Below are positions 1-5,728 of a stretch of 11,121 bases of DNA, piece after piece; within the stretch, counting starts at the first letter, position 1; each line of letters starts with the position of its first letter. The notes under the pieces were generated by a model. The model was not told the DNA's origin. It worked only from the letters and a program-made list of their open reading frames with translations, and did no database searches. A program made the translations under genes and the position numbers. Location of the stretch: assembly GCA_019247245.1 (NCBI GenBank), contig JAFAPF010000528.1, positions 1 through 11,121 of the forward strand, written 5' to 3'. This stretch comes from Rubrobacter sp. GTDB taxonomy: Bacteria; Actinomycetota; Rubrobacteria; Rubrobacterales; Rubrobacteraceae.

Positions 1-47
1 CCAACAATAAGAGCTACAACGCTAAGCCAAGGTAGAACTCCGCTCAC
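1..47 (-). CDS. Partial membrane protein, N-terminus only
   Basis: Only the first 15 codons are inside the window. Reading leftward from a GTG at 45-47, the peptide is MSGVLPWLSVVALIVG, which is hydrophobic and looks like the beginning of a transmembrane segment or signal anchor. The start is supported by a purine-rich AGGGG about eight bases upstream of the GTG. A possible -10 element TATACT lies on the same strand at 81-86. I do not recognise the family. The short length makes this an inference from start-site context rather than from homology. The gene would be divergent from the glycosyltransferase at 528. Confidence 0.4.
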   Translation of the reverse strand, partial: MSGVLPWLSVVALIV

Positions 48-527
48 TTTCTTTTCCCCTTTTGTCAGCTAACAAAGGCTAGTATAGAAGGGGTTGGAGG
101 GGCAGTACTTCCCCCGAAAGGACCATAAAGGGACTATTTTTCGTGTCTAAGGCGTGTGCCTAGCGTTGCACAAAAATCGGGTTAAGGAGGCTAAAGGGGC
201 ATTTCTTGTGCAAGCGGATTTCCGCACAATAATAGGTTCGGCACCTAGTTCGTGAGTAGCTCGCACCAGTACGCAGATGTTGTGAGCTGGTACCGCCGCC
301 GATCAGTAAGGACAGCGACCTTCGCCGAAGCCAAACCACTTGTGATCCTTCTTTCAGAGAACCCCTGTCTACATTATCGGATAAAGCCTTACCATATACT
401 TTCTGATCAGAGTCTTTAAGGCGATGGAAGGGTTTGAGCAGGCCGGACGAGCAGCGAGCATCGGTACCGAGCAACCTATCGTAATAGGCGAAGAAATTCA
501 CCGATCATAACTCTTCAAGGAAACTGG
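48..527. other. Intergenic stretch without convincing gene
   Basis: About 480 bases lie between the leftward gene start at 47 and the rightward gene at 528. A leftward open frame of 113 codons (160-501) exists here, but its translation is rich in Arg, Ser and Cys, lacks any motif I know and has no good ribosome binding site at its GTG. I regard it as chance or as a decayed gene. No tRNA, repeat or clear terminator was seen. Confidence 0.4.
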
Positions 528-1255
528 GTGAAGAAGACACCAAAGATATTCCTGGGTCTGCTTATCGTCGTCATCTGCGGGGTCTCGAGGTTGGCGACTA
601 GCATATCGCTTAACCTCCCAAGTGTTGTCGGTCTTCGAGTCGATCGGCTCCGACCTTCTACTCGAGATGCCGCCTACGTACCGCTCGGTCAGATCCCAAG
701 CAGGTTGTCTCCGGCTTGGTAGCCGTCGAGGATAAACGCTTCTACGAGCACCACGGTATCGACTGGGTTCGGGTAGTAGGCGCGCTTTGGGCGAACGCAG
801 AGGCCCATCGTGTATCGCAAGGCGGCAGCACCATAACTGAGCAACTGGTGGAGAACACGCTCCTCCGTGGCGCAGAGAAAGGCTTAACCAAGAAGGTCCG
901 AGCGATGCTGCTCTCGCGGAGGGTGGAGCACGCTTACTCCAAGGACCAGATCTTGGAGCTGTACTTCAACGCCGTCTACTACGGCCCGGGCTCCTACGGT
1001 ATAGACGCGGCTTCCAGGAACTATTTTGGGCAGCCTCCTTGGGGGCTAGACCCTGTGCAACAGCTCTTCTTGGCCGGCGTTGTTCAAGGCTCGGCCTTGT
1101 ATAACCCCTCTTGGCACTGCTCAGCCGCGCGAAGGCGCCTCGATACGGTCATCACTGCGCGGTTGGATGCTAAGACCCTCTCGACGGAGGAAGCCTTACG
1201 TCTTAAGGGGTCACCCCTCTTACACATCAACGGCCGCTGCCAAGCACAAGTATGA
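528..1255 (+). pseudogene. Monofunctional peptidoglycan glycosyltransferase (GT51), frameshifted
   Basis: This enzyme class polymerises lipid II into glycan strands at the outer face of the membrane. Translation starts at GTG 528 with AAGGA six bases upstream. It gives a short basic N-terminus and a hydrophobic anchor (about residues 6-28), then reaches a stop at 720-722 after residue 64. The glycosyltransferase domain continues in another frame from 716. All GT51 motifs follow: the catalytic-Glu motif EDKRFYEHHGID, QGGSTITEQL (the usual second Gln of TQQL is Glu), KKVRAMLLSRR, KDQILELYFN and YGPGSYGIDAASRNYFG. Adding one base near 715 would join the halves as SPA-LVAVEDKRF, the normal family sequence. 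The joined protein would be about 243 residues, the size of monofunctional MtgA-type enzymes, with no transpeptidase domain. The site is not a recognisable programmed slippery sequence. It could be a true pseudogene or a sequencing deletion. Confidence 0.85.
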
Positions 1256-1328
1256 AAAATGAACAGCAGCACGCTTACGTCGTGGCTGGCTTCCTACCTC
1301 GCCTCCTGCTCCTGATCATACTGAGGCA

Positions 1329-2163
1329 TCACCCTATCCGCGGCGCCACCTCCTCCGCAACCCATGCCAGCGTCTCTGGTAGCGTCGGCGAGATGGCGAG
1401 GACGCAGAGGTCAACGCCCGCTTCCTTCAACTGCCAGAGTTCCCTAGGAACACGCTCTGCCGAGCCTTCTGTTTTGGAGGTTGGTGCCCCAACGAAAAAG
1501 GTGGTCAATATCTCTAACTTTCGTAGGTCGCGCCCCACTCCTTCCGCCAAGCGGTTGATCCGCCCTTGAACCTCGCGGATCCGCTCGGGAGAGTCCATAA
1601 AGCCGCCCCACTTCTCTCCGAAACGCAATGCCCGCCGTAGGGCGGCGTCGCTGTAGCCGCCGACCAGGATCGGCAGCCCACCCTTAGTTCGGGGAGACGT
1701 CCCAGGGGTCACATTCGCGAAGGAGTAGTAGCGACCCTCGTTAGGTGGCCGGCCCACCGGCCCATAGGCGCCTCATCGCTTTCAAGGCTTCGTCGGTGCG
1801 GCGCCCCCGTTCGCTCGCGCTTATCCCCAAGGCCGAGTACTCCTCCTCGTTCCAGCCCACCCCTACACCCAAGACGAAGCGCCCTCCTGCGAGTGCGTCG
1901 AGCGAAGCAGCCTCATTAGCTAGGATCAGCGGGTGGCGATAGGGAGCGTTGAGCGCGTTTGTGCCCAGTCCGATGCGTTGGGTCGCCCCTGCAGCGAAAG
2001 AGAGGACAGTAAGCGGATCGAGGATCGGGCCGAACACCCTGAGCACGTGGTCCAGCACCCAAACCGAGTGAAAACCCTGAGCCTCCGCCTCCCGCGCCAC
2101 CATTGTCAACCGTTCGGGGTCCGAGTTCGAGCCCATGGAGGGTAGAGATACTCCGAGCCTCAA
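1329..2163 (-). pseudogene. LLM-class F420-dependent oxidoreductase, frameshifted
   Basis: This is a luciferase-like monooxygenase-fold flavin/F420 oxidoreductase, closest by eye to the Rv2161c-type family. The leftward start is TTG at 2163, with AAAGGAG seven bases upstream. The N-terminal half contains MRLGVSLPSMG, the AEAQGFHSVWVLDHV segment, IGLGTNALNAPYRHPL and LAGGRFVLGVGVGWNEEEY, all typical of this fold. It stops at 1741-1743, just after LWAGGPAT. The second half, EGRYYSF..., PILVGGYSDAALRRALRFG and the C-terminal helices, lies in a different frame that begins upstream of the stop and ends at 1329. Removing one base near 1743 rejoins them as GGPATNEGRYYSF, the usual family junction, giving about 278 residues. 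The substrate cannot be told. The gene is convergent with the glycosyltransferase, 73 bases apart, and no terminator is visible between them. Confidence 0.85.
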
Positions 2164-2479
2164 GGCAAACTCCTTTAGTTGAGTTAATGTTGGTACTCTA
2201 CTCTACCGTGGGGAGCGTAACCCCGGGGGGTACGTCGCCCCTAACCTCACCGAGCGTCGTACCTCAGGGAACAGCGGCAAAATGGGGCCTTCTGCTATGA
2301 CACGTTCTTCAAATAAGACGATGCTGATAATAATTAGTTTGTGTTACAGGGAAAACCACTATAGGCCGCTAGCAGCGTAGAAATACGAAGAACAGCTATG
2401 TCTGAGCAGTGGGAAGCGACCTATGACGGTGGGGACCGCAGCTGCCCTCAGTAACTCTTAGAGCACCGAATCTATGTCG
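2164..2479. other. Intergenic stretch with a possible gene scrap
   Basis: About 315 bases lie between the oxidoreductase start and the thioesterase stop, both leftward. Apart from the ribosome binding site at its left edge and the short rightward ORF at 2398, I see no gene, RNA or terminator. The stretch around 2310-2340 is AT-rich. Confidence 0.4.
2398..2454 (+). pseudogene. Possible N-terminal scrap of a TusA-like protein
   Basis: A rightward ATG at 2398 opens an 18-codon frame, MSEQWEATYDGGDRSCPQ, ending at TAA 2452-2454. The pattern W-E-A-x-Y-D-G-G-D-x-S-C-x-x-L resembles the N-terminus of small TusA-type sulfurtransferase-like proteins (70-80 residues) of Actinobacteria. In these the Cys is the active residue. 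Two Leu codons and a Glu follow the stop in the same frame, as in the family, and then the similarity ends. The downstream sequence is occupied by the opposing thioesterase, so if real this is a truncated remnant. This rests on memory of the family and on very few residues. There is no strong ribosome binding site. Confidence 0.22.
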
Positions 2480-2875
2480 CTAACTCTCCGGAACAGGCTT
2501 TGGCCGACCATCATCATCCAGGGCTACAAACGTGAAGTACCCCACGCTGCACAGCTCCCGCGAACCACTCATCAGGTCTTCTCGGCTTGCCTCTACCCGT
2601 ACCGTCAAGCTCGTACACCCTACCTGCTCTACGGAGGCCACCAGCTCTACGAGATCTCCCTCATTTATAGGCGTCTTGAATTCGATATGGTCCATAGAAA
2701 CCGTAGCTACCGTGCTGTGGGCCCGTCGCATAGCGGCAAACCCCCCCACCTTATCCATCCAAGCTATCAAGGCTCCGCCAAAGAGGTTTCCCAAGTGGTT
2801 GGTGTTATTAGGGAATACAAGCTCGAGTGTTCGTGCTTCCAACCATTCCTCCCATCGTGGGTGTGTTGCGGTCAT
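2480..2875 (-). CDS. Acyl-CoA thioesterase, hotdog fold (4HBT)
   Basis: This is a cytoplasmic acyl-CoA hydrolase of the YciA/BFIT type that would cleave acyl-CoA to free acid and CoA. The preferred start is ATG 2875 (MTATHPRWEEW), giving 131 residues. An upstream in-frame start would translate through the tRNA-like sequence and is unlikely. The diagnostic segment is NTNHLGNLFGGALIAWMDKV at about residues 24-43: the Asn and Asp are the residues this family uses in catalysis, and the central helix follows. VATVSMDHIEFKTPINEGDLVEL is the conserved beta strand region, and the protein ends with FVALDDDGRPKPVPES, a usual family ending. No obvious Shine-Dalgarno is close to this ATG; a G-rich run lies about 16 bases upstream. 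The frame is intact. Acyl chain preference cannot be read from the sequence. It is read in the same direction as the oxidoreductase, 316 bases further on. Confidence 0.85.
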   Translation of the reverse strand: MTATHPRWEEWLEARTLELVFPNNTNHLGNLFGGALIAWMDKVGGFAAMRRAHSTVATVSMDHIEFKTPINEGDLVELVASVEQVGCTSLTVRVEASREDLMSGSRELCSVGYFTFVALDDDGRPKPVPES

Positions 2876-2911
2876 TCTAGCGATAGCGCCGCCCCGCCGC
2901 GCATCCCTGAG

Positions 2912-2957
2912 TAGGGGCGGTGGGACTCGAACCCACATTGTACGGATCTTAAGTTCG
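2912..2957 (-). pseudogene. tRNA-Leu 3' half (fragment)
   Basis: Read leftward, the sequence holds a perfect T arm (GTGGG, TTCGAGT, CCCAC at 2920-2936). It is followed by a 3' acceptor strand CGCCCCT and discriminator A. Upstream is an anticodon loop CTTAAGA (2947-2953), anticodon TAA, which would be leucine. The anticodon stem pairs only partly. No D arm and no matching AGGGGCG 5' acceptor strand occurs at the expected distance, and the long variable arm of a tRNA-Leu is absent. The 3' end continues CTCA rather than CCA. It is therefore not a complete tRNA. A fragment running from the anticodon loop to the 3' end is the shape left at attachment sites of tRNA-targeting integrases. Confidence 0.5.
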
Positions 2958-3008
2958 GGTGGATATGTTCGTAGCCGTTCCTAGTTATTCGACAATCCGT
3001 TAAAGGGC

Positions 3009-3045
3009 AAAGAGGGGCCAGATGCTTAACACCTGGCCCCCCTTT
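3009..3045 (-). terminator. Strong hairpin terminator, possibly bidirectional
   Basis: GGGGCCAG (3014-3021) pairs with CTGGCCCC (3033-3040). TG/CA extends it inward past one mismatch, around a five-base CTTAA loop. AAAG/CTTT extends it outward past another mismatch. On the minus strand it is followed by CTCTTTGCCCTTT, a moderately T-rich tail. It lies 38 bases after the stop of the small leftward gene at 3083 and probably ends that transcript. Confidence 0.65.
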
Positions 3046-3082
3046 AGCAGCACCAATCTAGACCGTAGCTGTCCTCTTCTTC

Positions 3083-3319
3083 TTAGCGAAAACCAGAAAG
3101 GGCAACCACAGCCTGAGCTATGCGCACAACCTTGTTCTCAGCTAAGTCGCGAACCGTCTGACATTGATAGGCTTGCTGAAGCTTTTAGGCATCGCCTTGG
3201 CTCAACCCTTGAATGGCATCCACCAGTGCTTCCGCCAGCTCGTTGAACTCCTTCTGCTCATAGTCTTTGTCGAAGAACTGGGTTATGTCAGCTATATAGT
3301 GGTGGTTCTCTCCTTTCAC
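3083..3319 (-). pseudogene. Small unknown protein interrupted by an in-frame TAA
   Basis: The leftward start is GTG 3319, with a very good GGGAGGAG seven to eight bases upstream. The first 44 residues begin MKGENHHYIADITQFFDKDY and end AIQGLSQGDA. They are acidic and helical in character and stop at TAA 3185-3187. The same frame continues directly as KLQQAYQCQTVRDLAENKVV and on to VVALSGFR, ending at TAA 3083-3085. The total is 78 codons. Codon composition and amino-acid character do not change across the stop. A single change of TAA to AAA would give QGDAKKLQQAY and one uninterrupted protein. I do not recognise the family. It lies 65 bases downstream of the mechanosensitive-type gene, possibly in its operon, and is followed by a terminator hairpin. 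It could be a recent nonsense mutation, a base-call error or a shorter 44-residue protein. Confidence 0.6.
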
Positions 3320-3383
3320 GGGTTACTCCTCCCACTCACTATAAGAAGCGCTTCTTAATGAGAGCGAGTTTTACCCCGCCGCG

Positions 3384-4261
3384 CTAGTGCTCTTCGCCTC
3401 CCCGTAAGCGGTGTGCCTCAGGCCTCTGGCCCTCTTCTCTGCTACCAAAACTACTACTACGCTGCCCTCCAGCAGCCGAAGAAGAGTCGCTCCCCGTTAC
3501 CTGCTGGCGGCGGTTGTAAGCCTTCTCTAGGATGTCGCGGGCCACCTCTCGGCCCCCAATCCCAAACGCTATAGCAGCTGCCAAAGCTACCCCCCCAAGA
3601 AGAATCAGGAAAGTGGGTGCCGTAAGCGTAACCGCAATCCCAAGCTGCGTTAGCGCCACGAAGACCGCATAGACGATCACACCGTACTGTACAACGGAAG
3701 CCAGTGTCCCTGAGCCTGTTGCTCCCCTGACTATACCAGCGAGGAAGTTGGCCAAAAGCGCCGCCAAAAACAGAATCAGTATCGCAACGAATATGCTTGG
3801 GATAAAGGCGATAAGCTGGTTTAAAAACCCTGAGATCTGGCGGATGCCCAAAGTATCAGCAGCCATCGTTATGGCTATGATGAACACAAACCAGAAAACC
3901 ACCATCCCCAAGATGCTTGAAGGGGTATGGTTTGTTTGAGCCCTATCGAAGAACTGCTTGACACCCCCGCGCTCCATCCAGTCCTCAAAGCCTACACCTC
4001 TTAAGATGCGGCTGATAAGAGCTTGCAGAAACGATGCGGAGCTGGCCGCCAGCACCGCCATCGACTTAGCCAACAAAACCGGTTCAGAGTTGCACGTCGT
4101 CCATATTGTGGACTTAGTGAGTTAGCTATGATATAGCCGACGATCAGTATTATGATCGCCCCTATAATCTGAGGTATATAGCTTAAGAATACGCTTATAG
4201 CATCCTGTAGGGGCTGGAACATCCCTCCCTGTGCTGACTGATTCTGCATCAACAAGAGCAT
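3384..4261 (-). pseudogene. Mechanosensitive-channel-like TM-helix protein, disrupted by insertion
   Basis: This is an inner-membrane protein of the conserved TM-helix (MscS-related) family found in Actinobacteria. The start is ATG 4261, with AGGGAG seven bases upstream. The first frame gives a hydrophilic leader and a first helix, YIPQIIGAIIILIVGYIIA. It then runs into low-quality sequence and stops at 4001-4003. A second frame carries ALISRILRGVGFEDWMERGG, further membrane helices (ILGMVVFWFVFIIAITMAAD, FIPSIFVAILILFLAALLAN, VVQYGVIVYAVFVALTQLGI and an Ala/Leu-rich one), then the typical IAFGIGGREVARDILEKAY. It ends in a Ser-rich charged tail at 3384. Deleting 56 bases (4068-4123), which are bounded by GCTAA direct repeats, joins the frames as GYIIA-KSMAVLAA. 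Without that, only the second part could be made from an internal TTG. The original length would be about 270 residues. Confidence 0.8.
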
Positions 4262-4440
4262 CTATTATCTCCCTTCACTTAGAACAGCCTATCACGATCG
4301 AGCCTCGCCTGAGGCCCTCTACTCGGTGAGACTATGTAGACTCACAGACGGTTACGTTTTCTCTTCGGTAGTAAAGGGGATATGACGCATCAGCTGCAGG
4401 AAGGTACGAACACATAGTCCATGGTCATCGTAAGCCTATG
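4262..4440. other. Short gap upstream of the mechanosensitive-type gene
   Basis: This holds the ribosome binding site AGGGAG near 4268-4273 for the gene starting at 4261. No promoter, RNA or gene with support was seen in the remainder. Confidence 0.35.
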
Positions 4441-4515
4441 CTAGGGCGCGTTAAGCTGAACGGCCTCCAGGTACCTCTCTCTCACCCAGATCTCCGCTAA
4501 TCTGCACGCTTTCAT
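4441..4515 (-). CDS. 24-residue ORF coupled to the zinc-ribbon gene
   Basis: The ATG (4513-4515) overlaps the TGA of the zinc-ribbon gene as ATGA, a common arrangement for translational coupling. The peptide MKACRLAEIWVRERYLEAVQ continues for four more residues, LNAP, and ends at TAG 4441-4443. Its Glu/Arg/Leu composition looks like coding sequence rather than noise. No family is recognised, and it could be the start of a longer gene that has decayed. The ribosome binding site would lie inside the upstream gene. Existence as a protein is an inference. Confidence 0.25.
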   Translation of the reverse strand: MKACRLAEIWVRERYLEAVQLNAP

Positions 4516-4736
4516 CGCCCGTTGGGTGCTCCAAGGCGACGTAGTAGCTGTTCAATGTTGTATTCTCCGGGGACACGGTTAGCTAGGATGGTAAGACTCT
4601 CTCCACACTCGCATTGGAAGCTACTGCGTCCCTCCGAGCGCCAGTCCTCTTCACGTCCTATAAGGACCAATATCTCACCACACCACCGACACTTGAGCAC
4701 GATGCGTTCCGGCTCGAACTCCGAAAAATGCTGCAT
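4512..4736 (-). CDS. Small zinc-ribbon protein of unknown role
   Basis: The start is ATG 4736 (MQHFSEFEPERIVLKCRWCG), chosen because GGGGGGAG sits seven bases upstream. An upstream alternative at 4799 has no such site. The 74-residue product has KCRWCGE (CxxC) at about residues 16-19 and QCECGE (CxC) at about 41-43. That is a four-Cys treble-clef or zinc-ribbon arrangement. A Leu/Arg-rich C-terminal helix follows (EYNIEQLLRRLGAPNGR). I associate this sequence type with Rubrobacter hypothetical proteins but know no function. DNA, RNA or protein contact through the ribbon is possible. The frame is intact. It sits upstream of the mechanosensitive-type gene on the same strand, 250 bases apart, so co-transcription is uncertain. 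Confidence 0.75.
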   Translation of the reverse strand: MQHFSEFEPERIVLKCRWCGEILVLIGREEDWRSEGRSSFQCECGESLTILANRVPGEYNIEQLLRRLGAPNGR

Positions 4737-4964
4737 GTAGGGCTCCCCCCTTATGCGTTGGTTGGAGGCTAGCTTTCCACACACGCATGCTGAACACAAT
4801 GTGAACTGGGTTTAAGTTAATGTAACTTATAGTTGACCGTAGATTGACGTGCAGGCTAACCTAAAGATGTGGTTGAGATTGAGATTAGCTTTTCACCGAA
4901 CAACCTACGTCAGTCACTAGGAGCGTTGTCTAAGGAGTGGGCTTATTTACACGGAATTCGCGAG

Positions 4965-5008
4965 CGCGCCCGGTAGGATTCGAACCTGCGACCCGCAGAT
5001 TAGAAGTC
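4965..5008 (-). pseudogene. tRNA-Arg(TCT) 3' half (fragment)
   Basis: Read leftward, the anticodon loop CTTCTAA (5000-5006, anticodon TCT) is followed by the variable loop GGGTC, a T arm GCAGG-TTCGAAT-CCTAC with one mismatch, acceptor strand CGGGCGC and discriminator G. This closely matches the 3' half of bacterial tRNA-Arg(TCT). Only the inner three anticodon-stem pairs remain. The expected 5' GCGCCCG strand and D arm are absent from the adjoining sequence. The downstream bases are CTC, not CCA. It is a remnant and not a functional tRNA. The boundary at the anticodon loop is typical of an integrase attachment site. Confidence 0.65.
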
Positions 5009-5110
5009 CTAACCGGTACATTTCTGGTTGTTTCTAGAAGTATCACAAACGGCTTATTCAGGTCAAATTCTCTCGCCATGCGTTGCCTGACGTTTCCGAT
5101 GGCTTCCATA

Positions 5111-5134
5111 GGCTGGTGTAAAGGCTGGTGTAAA
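5111..5134 (+). repeat. 12-bp perfect tandem repeat, two copies
   Basis: GGCTGGTGTAAA occurs twice head to tail at 5111-5122 and 5123-5134. It lies about 100 bases beyond the tRNA-Arg fragment. With two copies it may be slippage, or paired sites of the sort bound by integrase arm domains. No open frame with support crosses it. Confidence 0.6.
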
Positions 5135-5178
5135 ATCAGTGTAGAAACCTACCCCTGCAGGGCACCCTAAGCATCATA

Positions 5179-5404
5179 GTACTTAATCACCGTAGCTAGC
5201 TACTGTCGTAGGAGCAGTGGGACCCGGACTGTAACTGGGGACACCATGATTTTCATAAGAAACACGTTCCAACTCGCCGTATTCTGTCCGCCAATTCGGC
5301 CTATTTACGAGGTTTCGCAACGGTTGTTTGTCCTCTCTGTACGGATTCGTACTAGCCTGGTTGCAACACGGTTGCCGTACGTTCGGGTCGAACATACCTG
5401 TCAC
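5179..5404 (-). CDS. Doubtful small hypothetical ORF
   Basis: The leftward GTG at 5404, or ATG ten bases further in, opens a frame of about 70 residues. It is rich in Asn, Pro, Tyr and Arg, with no membrane segment and no motif I know. It begins MFDPNVRQPCCNQASTNPYR and ends in a Pro/Thr/Ser-rich tail. The ribosome binding site is weak. It lies between the tRNA-Arg fragment and the hydroxylase in a region with little other coding signal. It could be a small secreted or disordered protein, or chance. The opposite strand also has an open frame here with equally little support. Confidence 0.25.
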
Positions 5405-5503
5405 ATGAGTGCTTCATTCATGAGCCTTCCATCCCTCAGCGACCGTCACAAAATGCTCATATAATATAAGTAGGGGGAGAAGCATCCGTCCGCCACGTCA
5501 AGG

Positions 5504-5581
5504 GTGACTACCGAGATCGGCGACGTAGAGCATGATACCTCCCCCGAGGTGATTAAAGCTAAGATGACGGGACATTGCTAG
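5504..5581 (+). CDS. Possible 25-codon ORF before a hairpin
   Basis: The rightward GTG 5504 reads MTTEIGDVEHDTSPEVIKAK and continues for five residues to TAG 5579-5581. First-position G and acidic residues are frequent, as in real coding sequence. A TATAAT-like box lies about 45 bases upstream (CATATAATATAAG near 5458-5470). There is no proper Shine-Dalgarno directly before the GTG. The stop overlaps the hairpin at 5579-5608. It may be the remaining N-terminus of a truncated gene. Low confidence. Confidence 0.2.
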   Translation: MTTEIGDVEHDTSPEVIKAKMTGHC

Positions 5582-5608
5582 GCATAGGATGGATACATCC
5601 TTCGCCTA
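5579..5608. terminator. Symmetrical hairpin, terminator or RNA structure
   Basis: TAGGC (5579-5583) pairs with GCCTA (5604-5608). After a two-by-two internal loop, AGGATG (5586-5591) pairs with CATCCT (5596-5601) around a GATA loop. There is no long T run on either side, so rho-independent termination is only possible. It sits in a stretch between 5405 and 5728 that otherwise lacks supported genes. Confidence 0.4.
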
Positions 5609-5728
5609 CAATATACTCCTCATACCCCTCTCCCAGCTAGAGGTTGAACGGAGGCTAAGCTAGTCCTAGTATAAGGTCTGGTTATTACTCCGCTCGATTA
5701 AGCGGCGCTGCCCCTTTCGAACCGTTCT

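Noticed and set aside
1252..1569. Rightward frame of 105 codons whose ATG overlaps the glycosyltransferase stop, starting with a hydrophobic segment
   Set aside because: Most of it is antisense to the well-recognised oxidoreductase, and its later residues are Ser/Arg/Pro-rich as expected for a shadow frame.
2532..2984. Long rightward frame over the thioesterase
   Set aside because: It is antisense to the intact thioesterase and ends in the tRNA-like sequence (GGGTRTHI), a common artefact.
5105..5150. Leftward frame LHQPLHQPMEAIGNVRQRMA considered as an integrase C-terminus
   Set aside because: It is short, has an in-frame stop just upstream and shows no integrase catalytic motif. It also reads on into the tRNA fragment.
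4937..5170. Rightward 77-codon frame containing VGFEPATRRLEV
   Set aside because: The motif is the usual translation of the antisense strand of a tRNA 3' half. The remainder has no family resemblance.
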